A DNA stretch of 64,000 bases from Nemertoderma westbladi (taxonomy: Eukaryota; Xenacoelomorpha; Nemertodermatida; Nemertodermatidae), in NCBI GenBank assembly GCA_032718475.1, contig JAUCBJ010001621.1:1-64000 (forward strand), in the 5' to 3' direction. Position numbers and translations under genes: made by a program. The notes under the pieces were generated by a model. The model was given only the letters and a program-made list of their open reading frames with translations, was not told the origin of the DNA and did no database searches. Positions 32,501-45,665 of the stretch are shown here, piece after piece; position 1 is the first letter of the stretch, and each line of letters opens with the position of its first letter.

Positions 32501-35500
32501 AATCATTACTAACCGATAAGTGGAGTGCAGACGTCCTTAGTGCCAAACATTACTAACCGATAGGTTGAGTGCAGACAGCCTTACTGCCAATCATTACTAA
32601 CTGATTGGTGGAGTGCAGACGTCCTTAGTGCCAAACATTACTAACAGATAGGTTGAGAGCAGACAGCCTTAGTGCCAATCATTACTAACTGATTGGTGGA
32701 GTGCAGACAGCCTTAGTGCCAAACATTACAACCGATTAGTGGAGTGCAGACAGCCTTAGTGCCAAACAATACTAACCGATTAGTGGAGTGCAGACAACCT
32801 TAGTGCCAAACATTAATAACCGATAAGTGGAGTGCAGACAGCCTTAGTGCCAATCATTACTAACCGATTGGTGGAGTGCAGACAGCCAATCATTACTAAC
32901 ATATTGGTGGAGTGCAGACAGCCTTAGTGCCAAACATTACTAACCGATTAGTGGAGTGCAGACAGCCTTAGTGCTAATCATTACTAACCGATTGGTGGAG
33001 TGCAGACAGCCTTAGTGCCAATCATTACAACCGATTAGTGGAGTGCAGACAGCCTTAGTGCCAATCATTACTAACCGATTAGTGGAGTGCAGACAGCCTT
33101 AGTGCCAATCATTACTAACCGATTGGTGGAGTGCAGACAGCCTTAGTGCCAATCATTACTAACCGATAAGTGGAGTGCAGACGTCCTTAGTGCCAAACAT
33201 TACTAACCGATAGGTTGAGTGCAGACAGCCTTAGTGCCAATCATTACTAACCGATTGGTGGAGTGCAGACGTCCTTAGTGCCAAACATTACTAACCGATT
33301 GGAGGAATGCAGACAGCCTTAGTGCCAATCATTACTAACAGATAGGTTGAGTGCAGACAGCCTTAGTGCCAATCATTACTAACCGATTGGTGGAGTGCAG
33401 ACAGCCTTAGTGCCAATCATTACTAACAGATAGGTTGAGTGCAGACAGCCTTAGTGCCAATCATTACTAACTGATTGGTTGAGTGCAGACAGCCTTAGTG
33501 CCAATCATTACTAACCGATTGGTGGAGTGCAGACAGCCTTAGTGCCAATCATTACTAACTGATTGGTGGAGTGCAGACAGCCTTAGTGCCAAACATTACA
33601 ACCGATTAGTGGAGTGCAGACAGCCTTAGTGCCAATCATTACTAACCGATAAGTGGAGTGCAGACGTCCTTAGTGCCAAACATTACTAACCGATAGGTTG
33701 AGTGCAGACAGCCTTACTGCCAATCATTACTAACTGATTGGTTGAGTGCAGACAGCCTTAGTGCCAATCATTACTAACTGATTGGTGGAGTGCAGACAGC
33801 CTTAGTGCCAAACATTACAACCGATTAGTGGAGTGCAGACAGCCTTAGTGCCAATCATTACTAACCGATAAGTGGAGTGCAGACGTCCTTAGTGCCAATC
33901 ATTACTAACTGATTGGTTGAGTGCAGACAGCCTTAGTGCCAAACATTACAACCGATTAGTGGAGTGCAGACAGCCTTAGTGCCAATCATTACTAACCGAT
34001 AAGTGGAGTGCAGACGTCCTTAGTGCCAAACATTACTAACCGATAGGTTGAGTGCAGACAGCCTTACTGCCAATCATTACTAACTGATTGGTGGAGTGCA
34101 GACGTCCTTAGTGCCAAACATTACTAACAGATAGGTTGAGAGCAGACAGCCTTAGTGCCAATCATTACTAACTGATTGGTGGAGTGCAGACAGCCTTAGT
34201 GCCAAACATTACAACCGATTAGTGGAGTGCAGACAGCCTTAGTGCCAAACAATACTAACCGATTAGTGGAGTGCAGACAACCTTAGTGCCAAACATTAAT
34301 AACCGATAAGTGGAGTGCAGACAACCTTAGTGCCAAACATTAATAACCGATAAGTGGAGTGCAGACAGCCTTAGTGCCAATCATTACTATTCGATTAGTG
34401 GAGTGCAGACAACCTTAGTGCCAATCCTTACTAACCGATTAGTGGAGTGCAGACAGCCTTAGCGCCAATCATTACTAATCGATAAATGGAGTGCAGACAG
34501 CCAAAGTGCCAATCATTACTATTCGATTGGTGGAGTGCAGACAGCTTTAGTGCCAATCATTACTAACCGATTAGTGGAGTGCAGACAGCCTTAGTGCCAA
34601 TCATTACTAACCGATTGGTGGAGTGCAGACAGCCTTAGTGCCAATCATTACTATTCGATTAGTGGAGTGCAGACAGCCTTAGTGCCAATCCTTACTAACC
34701 GATTAGTGGAGTGCAGACAGCCTTAGTGCCAATCATTACTAACCGATAAGTGGAGTGCAGACAGCCTTAGTGCCAATCATTACTAACCGATTGATGGAGT
34801 GCAGAAAGCCTTAGTGCCAATCAATACTATTCGATTAGTGGAGTGCAGACAACCTTAGTGCCAATCCTTACTAACCGATTAGTGGAGTGCAGACAGCCTT
34901 AGCGCCAATCATTACTAATCGATAAATGGAGTGCAGACAGCCAAAGTGCCAATCATTACTATTCGATTGGTGGAGTGCAGACAGCTTTAGTGCCAATCAT
35001 TACTAACCGATTAGTGGAGTGCAGACAGCCTTAGTGCCAATCATTACTAACCGATTGGTGGAGTGCAGACAGCCTTAGTGCCAATCATTACTATTCGATT
35101 AGTGGAGTGCAGACAACCTTAGTGCCAATCCTTACTAACCGATTAGTGGAGTGCAGACAGCCTTAGCGCCAATCATTACTAATCGATAAATGGAGTGCAG
35201 ACAGCCTTAGTGCCAATCATTACTAACCGATTAGTGGAGTGCAGACAGCCTTAGTGCCAATCATTACTATTCGATTTAGTGGAGTGCAGACAACCTTAGT
35301 GCCAATCCTTACTAACCGATTAGTGGAGTGCAGACAGCCTTAGCGCCAATCATTACTAATCGATAAATGGAGTGCAGACAGCCTTAGTGCCAATCATTAC
35401 TATTCGATTAGTGGAGTGCAGACAGCCTTAGTGCCAATCATTACTAACCGATAAGTGGAGTGCAGACAGCCTTAGCGCCAATCATTACTAATCGATAAAT

Positions 35501-36246
35501 GGAGTGCAGACAGCCAAAGTGCCAATCATTACTATTCGATTGGTGGAGTGCAGACAGCTTTAGTGCCAATCATTACTAACCGATTAGTGGAGTGCAGACA
35601 GCCTTAGTGCCAATCATTACTAACCGATTGGTGGAGTGCAGACAGCCTTAGTCCCAATCATTACTATTCGATTAGTGGAGTGCAGACAACCTTAGTGCCA
35701 ATCCTTACTAACCGATTAGTGGAGTGCAGACAGCCTTAGCGCCAATCATTACTAATCGATAAATGGAGTGCAGACAGCCTTAGTGCCAATCATTACTATT
35801 CGATTAGTGGAGTGCAGACAGCCTTAGTGCCAATCATTACTAACCGATAAGTGGAGTGCAGACAGCCTTAGCGCCAATCATTACTAATCGATAAATGGAG
35901 TGCAGACAGCCAAAGTGCCAATCATTACTATTCGATTGGTGGAGTGCAGACAGCTTTAGTGCCAATCATTACTAACCGATTAGTGGAGTGCAGACAGCCT
36001 TAGTGCCAATCATTACTAACCGATTGGTGGAGTGCAGACAGCCTTAGTGCCAATCATTACTAACCGATAAGTGGAGTGCAGACAGCCTTAGTGCCAATCA
36101 TTACTAACCGATTGGTGGAGTGCAGACAGCCTTAGTGCCAATCATTACTAACCGATAAGTGGAGTGCAGACAGCCTTAGTGCCAATCATTACTAACCGAT
36201 TGGTGGAGTGCAGACAGCCTTAGTGCCAGACATTACTAACCGTTTG
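29536..36246. repeat. 44-bp minisatellite array, about 150 copies
   Basis: Consensus blocks are TGGAGTGCAGACAGCCTTAG, TGCCAATCATTACTAACC and GATTAG, period 44 bp, for 6.7 kb. Variants are mixed (AAACATTAC, CTATTCGATT, GATAAATGG, ACGTCCTTAG). A block beginning near 31731 recurs near 33302, and a four-variant higher-order pattern recurs from about 34380 to 36000. It lies entirely within the EF-hand intron. Confidence 0.95.
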
Positions 36247-36893
36247 GCAAACCCCAGATGGACAGTTTGGAACGGGAATGTTCAAACTTTAAATGAAAAA
36301 TTGCCTTGAGAATGACTTGACTTTTCCGATTCCTAAATTAATAAAATTATACTCGCCCCCTTAATTTTCATCAAAATTTGGATTCGGTACCGGTAATTTA
36401 GGGATCGTTTGAAAGTTTTTTTTGAAGATCTTGAAAAACTCTCTAGAAATTTAAATTTTATTAACATTTTATTCCCAATTTTAATGAATTGAATTAAATA
36501 AAAAGAATTTGTTTAACCTAAATCTGTAAAAAAAATCATCTGAAGGGTTTTTGTAGACTATGACATGTAACTACCGCTAAATGGTCGAAATCGATTTGCG
36601 GCAATCCCCCTCCCTATTAATTGTCTAAAATATTGACAGCTGATAAATTTTTTGATAGGATATTTTGTGGTTCCGTTTCAATATAGTGTTGCATGTTGAC
36701 ATAGACGAAGTTCCGTTACATCTACCGGAAGATTCTAAGTCGATTTGTATGTATGGCGTTACATACATACATTTGTATGTATGGCGTACTAATATGGCGT
36801 TTTCATAATGTCATTTTGAAAGTTTTCCGTCTAACTATGTTTGGTAGCTTTAGTTACCTAAGTAAATTAGAGCCCGTTTCGCAAATTAGCATT

Positions 36894-37113
36894 GTGGGGC
36901 GAGCCACGAGTCACTAAGTGAGCCTTAGTGTAGAAGCTTTAGTGTATAAAAAGTGGACCAATTGTCGAGATCTTTGGAAGTGCTTGACCGCTAATAAGTC
37001 TGACAATCGTTAACGCAATGGAATCAAACTTGTTACATTATACACATGTACCGCTAGTACCAAAAGTTTATAAATTTTACACTTAGGCAGTCTTCTATGC
37101 GCGAAGTCCCCAC
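36894..37113 (+). mobile_element. GTGGGGC...CCCCAC bounded repeat, copy A (220 bp)
   Basis: Starts GTGGGGCGAGCCACGAG and ends GCGCGAAGTCCCCAC. The termini are short imperfect inverted repeats. The internal CCGCTAATAAGTCTGAC resembles a block in the other copies. It lies in the EF-hand intron about 100 bp from exon 1. Confidence 0.5.
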
Positions 37114-37212
37114 GGACATGTACTTGACTGCTACTCGGACTCGGTGCGAAGTCCCCAAGGAAATGTACGTGACTGCTAAAAGAGTCGCTACCGGTACTAG
37201 AAAGTAACTTAC

Positions 37213-37398
37213 TTGTTCTGCTTCCTTTTCTGTCATATGGAATTCTTCCATGAACATTTTAATCGCTTCCTTTTTGGTGATCTTTGTATCCCCGGGTTTT
37301 TTAACATGTTTCTTAAACATTTCCACCGCAACCATTTCGGGCGACGCAGCGGCTAAGGGCTTTGTTTCTTCAACATCCTCATCATCCAACCAAGACAT
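37213..37398 (-). CDS. EF-hand protein gene, first coding exon
   Basis: 62 codons from ATG 37398 (MSWLDDEDVEETK...) to the donor GAACAA/GTAAGT. The N-terminal 25 residues are acidic, and the rest is helical and Lys-rich (KKEAIKMFMEEF). The exon ends in phase 0, and joining to the phase-0 exon at 28284 places EKEAEQ directly before VFECFDRN, forming one continuous EF-hand helix and loop. That is strong evidence for the gene model. Reading through the donor gives 52 unrelated codons. Upstream on the minus strand are an inverted-CCAAT (ATTGG) at about 37430 and an AATAAAACTATATTA stretch next to the ATG, so any 5' UTR in this exon is short. Confidence 0.8.
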
Positions 37399-37484
37399 GG
37401 TAATATAGTTTTATTGTTAAGCCAACCAATGGGCGTTTGAGTTAGAGCTCACACAAATTATGTTTATAATAGGCGCCCTATAAG

Positions 37485-37826
37485 GTAGGGCGAGCCATGA
37501 AGTGAGCAAAGCCTTAGCATATGGATGCCATTGGCGAGTAGTCTGTCGTCGCTGGCTGTCGTCGTCGTCTGTCGTCGTCGTCGTCGTAAATTTTTGATCG
37601 CTAATAATTCAGTTATTCCTTAATGATAATAAACGAAACTTGGTATGTATGTAGTCCGACAAAAGTTTAGAAAGAATCTGAAGTTTGGTCAAAAACAAAC
37701 GAACGCAACAAGGCACAAGAGGAGGACGAATATTGAGTTGAAGACTTTTGACTAACGGAAGACAACTCGTTAATGGTGCCCATATGTTAAAGTCTTTGCT
37801 CACTAAGTGCTGCGCGAAGGCCCCAC
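37485..37826 (+). mobile_element. GTGGGGC...CCCCAC bounded repeat, copy B (342 bp)
   Basis: Starts GTAGGGCGAGCCATGAAGTG and ends AAGTGCTGCGCGAAGGCCCC plus AC. It carries a GTC trinucleotide run (about 37556-37587), then CGCTAATAATTCAG and GAAACTTGG. It sits just upstream of the EF-hand promoter. Confidence 0.6.
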
Positions 37827-38055
37827 GAACGTGTATTACCGTTATACAGTATTATATAAACAAAGAAACATTATACAGTTGCGAAGAATACTATTTCTGA
37901 ATTGTGGAATTACTCTTACATCGATAAAAAAGGTTTTTCACTGACCCCCAGTGTAATTAATGTTGAAGTTCAAGATTTCATCAGTTCATAAGAGTAAGGG
38001 CATAACCGGTAGTATTTCATGTAATACCGGTAAGTATTTTTATTCTACAAAATTG

Positions 38056-41000
38056 CCTCATTTTTTCACCTCCCCCCATTACATTTTCACCTCCCTTCAT
38101 TACCTTTTCACCTCCCCTCATTACAATTTCACCTCCCCTCATTACCTTTTCACCTCCCCTCATTACCTGTTCACTTCCCCTCATTATCTTTTCACCTCCC
38201 CTCATTAACTTTTCACCTCCCCTCATTACCTTTTCTCCTCCCCTCATTACCTTTTCTCCTCCCCTCATTACCTTTTCACCCCCCCTCATTACCATTCCCC
38301 CTCCCCTCATTACCATCTCACCCCCCCCCCCCTCATTACCTTTTCACCTCCCTTCATTACCTTTTCTCGTCCCCTCATTACCTTTTCACCTCCCCTCATT
38401 ACCATTTCACCCCCCCTCATTACCTTTTCACCTCCCCCCATTACCTTTTCTCGTTCCCTCATTACCTTTTCACCTCCCCTCATTACCATTTCACCCCCCC
38501 TCATTACCTTTTCACCTCCCCTCATTACCTTTTCACCTCCCCTCATTACCTTTTCTCCTCCCCTCATTACCTTTTCACCTCCCCTCATTACCTTTTCACC
38601 TCCCCTCATTACCTTTTCACCTCCCCTCATTACCATTTCACCCCCCCTCCTTACCTTTTCACCTCCCCTCATTACCTGTTCACTTCCCCTCATTATCTTT
38701 TCACCTCCCCTCATTAACTTTTCACCTCCCCTCATTACCTTTTCTCCTCCCCTCATTACCTTTTCTCCTCCCCTCATTACCTTTTCACCCCCCCTCATTA
38801 CCATTCCCCCTCCCCTCATTACCATCTCACCCCCCCCCCCCTCATTACCTTTTCACCTCCCTTCATTACCTTTTCTCGTCCCCTCATTACCTTTTCACCT
38901 CCCCTCATTACCATTTCACCCCCCCTCATTACCTTTTCACCTCCCCCCATTACCTTTTCTCGTTCCCTCATTACCTTTTCACCTCCCCTCATTACCATTT
39001 CACCCCCCCTCATTACCATTTCACCCCCCCTCATTACCTTTTCTCCTCCCCTCATTACCTTTTCACCTCCCCTCATTACCTTTTCACCTCCCCTCATTAC
39101 CTTTTCTCCTCCCCTCATTACCTTTTCACCTCCCCTCATTACCATTTCACCCCCCCTCATTACCTTTTCACCTCCCCCCATTACCTTTTCTCGTTCCCTC
39201 ATTACCTTTTCACCTCCCCTCATTACCATTTCACCCCCCCTCCTTACCTTTTCACCTCCCCTCATTACCTGTTCACTTCCCCTCATTATCTTTTCACCTC
39301 CCCTCATTAACTTTTCACCTCCCCTCATTACCTTTTCTCCTCCCCTCATTACCTTTTCTCCTCCCCTCATTACCTTTTCACCCCCCCTCATTACCATTCC
39401 CCCTCCCCTCATTACCATCTCACCCCCCCCCCCTCATTACCTTTTCACCTCCCTTCATTACCTTTTCTCGTCCCCTCATTACCTTTTCACCTCCCCTCAT
39501 TACCATTTCACCCCCCCTCATTACCTTTTCACCTCCCCCCATTACCTTTTCTCGTTCCCTCATTACCTTTTCACCTCCCCTCATTACCATTTCACCCCCC
39601 CTCATTACCTTTTCACCTCCCCTCATTACCTTTTCACCTCCCCTCATTACCTTTTCACCTCCCCTCATTACCTTTTCACCTCCCCTCATTACCTTTTCAC
39701 CTCCCCTCATTACCTTTTCACCTCCCCTCATTACCTTTTCACCTCCCCTCATTACCTTTTCACCTCCCCTCATTACCTTTTCACCTCCCCTCATTACCTT
39801 TTCACCTCCCCTCATTACCTTTTCACCTCCCCTCATTACCTTTTCACCTCCCCTCATTACCTTTTCACCTCCCCTCATTACCTTTTCACCTCCCCTCATT
39901 ACCTTTTCACCCCCCTCATTACCTTTTCACCTCCCCTCATTACCTTTTCACCTCCCCTCATTACCTTTTCACCTCCCCTCATTACCTTTTCACCTCCCCT
40001 CATTACCTTTTCACCTCCCCTCATTACCTTTTCACCTCCCCTCATTACCTTTTCACCTCCCCTCATTACCTTTTCACCTCCCCTCATTACCTTTTCACCC
40101 TCCCCTCATTACCTTTTCACCTCCCCTCATTACCTTTTCACCTCCCCTCATTACCTTTTCACCTCCCCTCATTACCTTTTCACCTCCCCTCATTACCTTT
40201 TCACCTCCCCTCATTACCTTTTCACCTCCCCTCATTACCTTTTCACCTCCCCTCATTACCTTTTCACCTCCCCTCATTACCTTTTCACCTCCCCTCATTA
40301 CCTTTTCACCTCCCCTCATTACCTTTTCACCTCCCCTCATTACCTTTTCACCTCCCCTCATTACCTTTTCACCTCCCCTCATTACCTTTTCACCCCCCCT
40401 CATTACCTTTTCACCTCCCCTCATTACCTTTTCACCTCCCCTCATTACCTTTTCACCTCCCCTCATTACCTTTTCACCTCCCCTCATTACCTTTTCACCT
40501 CCCCTCATTACCTTTTCACCTCCCCTCATTACCTTTTCACCTCCCCTCATTACCTTTTCACCTCCCCTCATTACCTTTTCACCTCCCCTCATTACCTTTT
40601 CACCTCCCCTCATTACCTTTTCACCTCCCCTCATTACCTTTTCACCTCCCCTCATTACCTTTTCACCTCCCCTCATTACCTTTTCACCTCCCCTCATTAC
40701 CTTTTCACCTCCCCTCATTACCTTTTCACCTCCCCTCATTACCTTTTCACCTCCCCTCATTACCTTTTCACCTCCCCTCATTACCTTTTCACCTCCCCTC
40801 ATTACCTTTTCACCTCCCCTCATTACCTTTTCACCTCCCCTCATTACCTTTTCACCTCCCCTCATTACCTTTTCACCTCCCCTCATTACCTTTTCACCTC
40901 CCCTCATTACCTTTTCACCTCCCCTCATTACCTTTTCACCTCCCCTCATTACCTTTTCACCTCCCCTCATTACCTTTTCACCTCCCCTCATTACCTTTTC

Positions 41001-44000
41001 ACCTCCCCTCATTACCTTTTCACCTCCCCTCATTACCTTTTCACCTCCCCTCATTACCTTTTCACCTCCCCTCATTACCTTTTCACCTCCCCTCATTACC
41101 TTTTCACCTCCCCTCATTACCTTTTCACCTCCCCTCATTACCTTTTCACCTCCCCTCATTACCTTTTCACCTCCCCTCATTACCTTTTCACCTCCCCTCA
41201 TTACCTTTTCACCTCCCCTCATTACCTTTTCACCTCCCCTCATTACCTTTTCACCTCCCCTCATTACCTTTTCACCTCCCCTCATTACCTTTTCACCTCC
41301 CCTCATTACCTTTTCACCTCCCCTCATTACCTTTTCACCTCCCCTCATTACCTTTTCACCTCCCCTCATTACCTTTTCACCTCCCCTCATTACCTTTTCA
41401 CCTCCCCTCATACCTTTTACCTCCCTCATTACCTTTTCACCTCCCCTCATTACCTTTTCACCTCCCCTCATTACCTTTTCACCTCCCCTCATTACCTTTT
41501 CACCTCCCCTCATTACCTTTTCACCTCCCCTCATTACCTTTTCACCTCCCCTCATTACCTTTTCACCTCCCCCTCATTACCTTTTCACCTCCCCTCATTA
41601 CCTTTTCACCTCCCCTCATTACCTTTTCACCTCCCCTCATTACCTTTTCACCTCCCCTCATTACCTTTTCACCTCCCCTCATTACCTTTTCACCTCCCCT
41701 CATTACCTTTTCACCTCCCCTCATTACCTTTTCACCTCCCCTCATTACCTTTTCACCTCCCCTCATTACCTTTTCACCCCCCCCCATTACCTTTTCACCT
41801 CCCCTCATTACCTTTTCACCTCCCCTCATTACCTTTTCACCTCCCCTCATTACCTTTTCACCTCCCCTCATTACCTTTTCACCTCCCCTCATTACCTTTT
41901 CACCTCCCCTCATTACCTTTTCACCTCCCCTCATTACCTTTTCACCTCCCCTCATTACCTTTTCACCTCCCCTCATTACCTTTTCACCTCCCCTCATTAC
42001 CTTTTCACCTCCCCTCATTACCTTTTCACCTCCCCTCATTACCTTTTCACCTCCCCTCATTACCTTTTCACCTCCCCTCATTACCTTTTCACCTCCCCTC
42101 ATTACCTTTTCACCCCCCCCTCAGTTACCTTTTCACCTCCCCTCATTACCTTTTCACCTCCCCTCATTACCTTTTCACCTCCCCTCATTACCTTTTCACC
42201 TCCCCTCATTACCTTTTCACCTCCCCTCATTACCTTTTCACCTCCCCTCATTACCTTTTCACCTCCCCTCATTACCTTTTCACCTCCCCTCATTACCTTT
42301 TCACCTCCCCTCATTACCTTTTCACCTCCCCTCATTACCTTTTCACCTCCCCTCATTACCTTTTCACCTCCCCTCATTACCTTTTCACCTCCCCTCATTA
42401 CCTTTTCACCCCCCCTCATTACCTTTTCACCTCCCCTCATTACCTTTTCACCTCCCCTCATTACCTTTTCACCTCCCCTCATTACCTTTTCACCTCCCCT
42501 CATTACCTTTTCACCTCCCCTCATTACCTTTTCACCTCCCCTCATTACCTTTTCACCTCCCCTCATTACCTTTTCACCCCCCCCCCCCGTTACCTTTTCA
42601 CCTCCCCTCATTACCTTTTCACCTCCCCTCATTACCTTTTCACCCCCCCCCTCAGTTACCTTTTCACCTCCCCTCATTACCTTTTCACCTCCTCTCATTA
42701 CCTTTTCACCTCCCCTCATTACCTTTTCACCTCCCCTCATTACCTTTTCACCTCCCCTCATTACCTTTTCACCTCCCCTCATTACCTTTTCACCTCCCCT
42801 CATTACCTTTTCACCTCCCCTCATTACCTTTTCACCCCCATCATTACCTTTTCACCTCCCCTCATTACCTTTTCACCTCCCCTCATTACCTTTTCACCTC
42901 CCCTCATTACCTTTTCACCTCCCCTCATTACCTTTTCACCTCCCCTCATTACCTTTTCACCTCCCCTCATTACCTTTTCACCTCCCCTCATTACCTTTTC
43001 ACCTCCCCTCATTACCTTTTCACCTCCCCTCATTACCTTTTCACCTCCCCTCATTACCTTTTCACCTCCCCTCATTACCTTTTCACCTCCCCTCATTACC
43101 TTTTCACCTCCCCTCATTACCTTTTCACCTCCCCTCATTACCTTTTCACCTCCCCTCATTACCTTTTCACCTCCCCTCATTACCTTTTCACCTCCCCTCA
43201 TTACCTTTTCACCTCCCCTCATTACCTTTTCACCTCCCCTCATTACCTTTTCACCTCCCCTCATTACCTTTTCACCTCCCCTCACAACCTTTTCACCTCC
43301 CCTCATTACCTTTTCACCTCCCCTCCTTACCTTTTCACCTCCCCTCATTACCTTTTCACCTCCCTTCACTACCTTTTCACCTCCCCTCATTACCTTTTCA
43401 CCTCCCCTCATTACCTTTTCACCTCCCCTCCTTACCTTTTCACCTCCCCTCATTACCTTTTCACCTCCCCTCATTACCTTTTCACCTCCCCTCATTACCT
43501 TTTCACCTCCCCTCATTACCTTTTCACCTCCCCTCATTACCTTTTCACCTCCCTTCATTACCTTTTCACCTCCCCTCATTACCTTTTCACCTCCCCTCAT
43601 TACATTTTCACCTCCGTTCATTACCTTTTCACCTCCCCTCATTACCTTTTCACCTCTCCTCATTACCTTTTCACCTCCCTTCATTACCTTTTCACCTCCC
43701 CTCATTACATTTTCACCTCCCCTCATTACCTTTCCACCCCCCCCCCCCGTTACCTTTTCACCTCCCCCCATTACCTTTTCACCTCCCTTCATTACCTTTT
43801 CACCTCCCCTCATTACCTTTTCACCTCCCCTCATTACATTTTCACCTCCCTTCACAACCTTTTCACCTCCCCTCATTACCTTTTCACCTCCCCTCCTTAC
43901 CTTTTCACCTCCCCTCATTACATTTTCACCTCCCTTCACAACCTTTTCACCTCCCCTCATTACCTTTTCACCTCCCCTCATTACCTTTTCACCTCCCCTC

Positions 44001-44235
44001 CTTACCTTTTCACCTCCCCTCATTACATTTTCACCTCCCTTCACAACCTTTTCACCTCCCCTCATTACCTTTTCACCTCCCATCATTACCTTTTCACCTC
44101 CCCTCATTACCTTTCCCCCTCCCCCCATTACCTTTTCTCCTCCCCTCATTACCTTTTCACCTCCCCTCATTACCTTTTCACCTCCCCTCATTACCTTTTC
44201 ACCTCCCCTCATTACCTTTTCACCTCCCCTCATTT
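38056..44235. repeat. 21-bp minisatellite array, about 290 copies
   Basis: The consensus contains CATTACCTTTTCACCTCCCC and is 21 bp long. The plus strand is about 85% pyrimidine and almost without G for 6.2 kb. The centre (about 39600-43260) is nearly homogeneous; the right edge is diverged. The left edge has three higher-order blocks (starts near 38310, 38819 and 39412, 509 and 593 bp apart), each with the same variant order. The minus-strand translation is an endless MRGGEKV heptad because 21 is a multiple of three. All plus frames are open too, so coding is not supported. Confidence 0.95.
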
Positions 44236-45410
44236 TTTATTTTTACATGAATTTTTTACAATTTTTATTCTAACGGTATTTATTCTACGGTGGGTCTAAA
44301 TCGGATATAATGGAATTTTTGTGGAACAAATTCTTAAATTAGATATAAAATAATACCGGTAACTAATAAATAACTTAGTATATTTACAGTATAAATACAG
44401 GATATCATAAATAAATTACTGTTTTAAATACATTACATGCAGACATAAACTACCATTAACAAAAAAATAAAATAATTTCAAAATACATATTTTTAGACAC
44501 AAATAATTTATTCTCTGAACAAAAAAATAGTGAAAAAGTAAAAGATATTGAAAGGAATAACAAACAGGCTGACAGGTTACAAACAGACAAAGACGCAGGC
44601 TTTTCTAATCAAAACAAAAAACGCTCTTGCGTTACCAATTGAGGGAAGCTTGAGAAAATAGTAACTATATTCATTTTGGGAAAATCATATTTAATTTGGG
44701 AAATTAATAGGCCTACCCATTTTGTTGTTTTGTGTAAATAAAAAACCCCAAAAAAATTATAGGGAAATTAAAACAATATTTTGGGCAAATTATATATTAT
44801 TTTGGCAGATTTGGTCTAACTTTATAATTTGGGAAGTACTTAGTATAATAAATAATACGAAATACAAAAATAATACGGTACCGGCAGACCGGTATTAGAT
44901 TTAGAGGGTCAGGGTCTGGGGGTAGATTGTATTTATATTGGGTATGTAAATCATTAAATTTGGGGCTATAGAAATTTAAATTATATTACTTTTTATAGGT
45001 ATATTTTTTTATTATTAGAGGCCTGTATTCCTGTATTCACTATAATACTGATATATGCGGAGACAAACCTCAAATATTATTACAAATTTAATCTTATGCA
45101 ATACTGGTACGTATACTACTGTAGGCCCTACTATTAATTTTTGTAGACAATAATTTAGAATCTATAAATCAAACTGAATGACAAAATATATAATCTAATA
45201 CTAAAAAAAGATAATATTTTAATTTAAATATTTTAATAAGAATTTATCAGTTTACCACTATATTACCGGTTTTTATTTATATACCGGTAAGGCAGTAAGG
45301 TGTACCGCCGTACCGCTACCGGTAGGCCCACCATTCTGCTCGTCAAGTTAATTGATATATATTACTTATTTCAGTATTTAGGATATTGTTTTTTATTTTA
45401 ATATAACATG
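44236..45410. other. AT-rich intergenic DNA
   Basis: No ORF, RNA gene or clear repeat. Scattered ACCGGTA palindromes occur near 44356, 44879, 45263, 45281 and 45318. Confidence 0.5.
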
Positions 45411-45665
45411 TGAATTTGAGGGCGACGGTTCGATTCCCGCAGGGGGACCAGGTTTTCGTTTCGAAACGAATGCTTTAAAGGAACGAGCCAGGGAGAAGGG
45501 GTCAGCCTTATATCCATCCTTAAATGGCGGCCAAATAAGTACGAGTTTCCTCTGGGGAGTATAATAGTTCTGGGGGGATGGGAGCCGCGGAAATATTCGT
45601 CAGACTTTGTGCGTAATCCATGGCCCAACGGCCAAGAAAAACTTTGCTATATAATTGTGATGTAT
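45411..45665 (+). mobile_element. tRNA-derived SINE, copy 1 (5' truncated)
   Basis: It contains a pol III B box GGTTCGATTCC (45427-45437). This is followed by a body shared with the copies at 47745-48062 and 62775-63015: CCTTAAATGGCGGCCAAAT, GAGTTTCCTCTGGGGAGTAT, AGTTCTGGGGGGA, AGACTTTGTGCGTAA. No A box is visible, so the head is partial. Confidence 0.65.

Larger units (their letters stand above)
28285..37212 (-). other. 8.9-kb intron of the EF-hand gene
   Basis: Bounded by donor CAA/GTAAGT (37212) and acceptor GTGCAG (28285), phase 0 on both sides. It contains, from right to left on the plus map, a GTGGGGC-bounded repeat, AT-rich sequence, the 44-bp minisatellite and an integrase relic. 28320-29200 and 36246-36890 hold no features I can name, apart from a C14 tract near 28490. 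Confidence 0.75.

Noticed and set aside
29536-36246. Regular repeats resembling a CRISPR array
   Set aside because: Units are contiguous with no unique spacers, and the context is eukaryotic.
38017-44233. Long minus-strand ORFs of repeated MRGGEKV
   Set aside because: They arise because the 21-bp unit is a multiple of three and lacks stops. Plus frames are also open, units are broken by indels, and no promoter or unique sequence is present.
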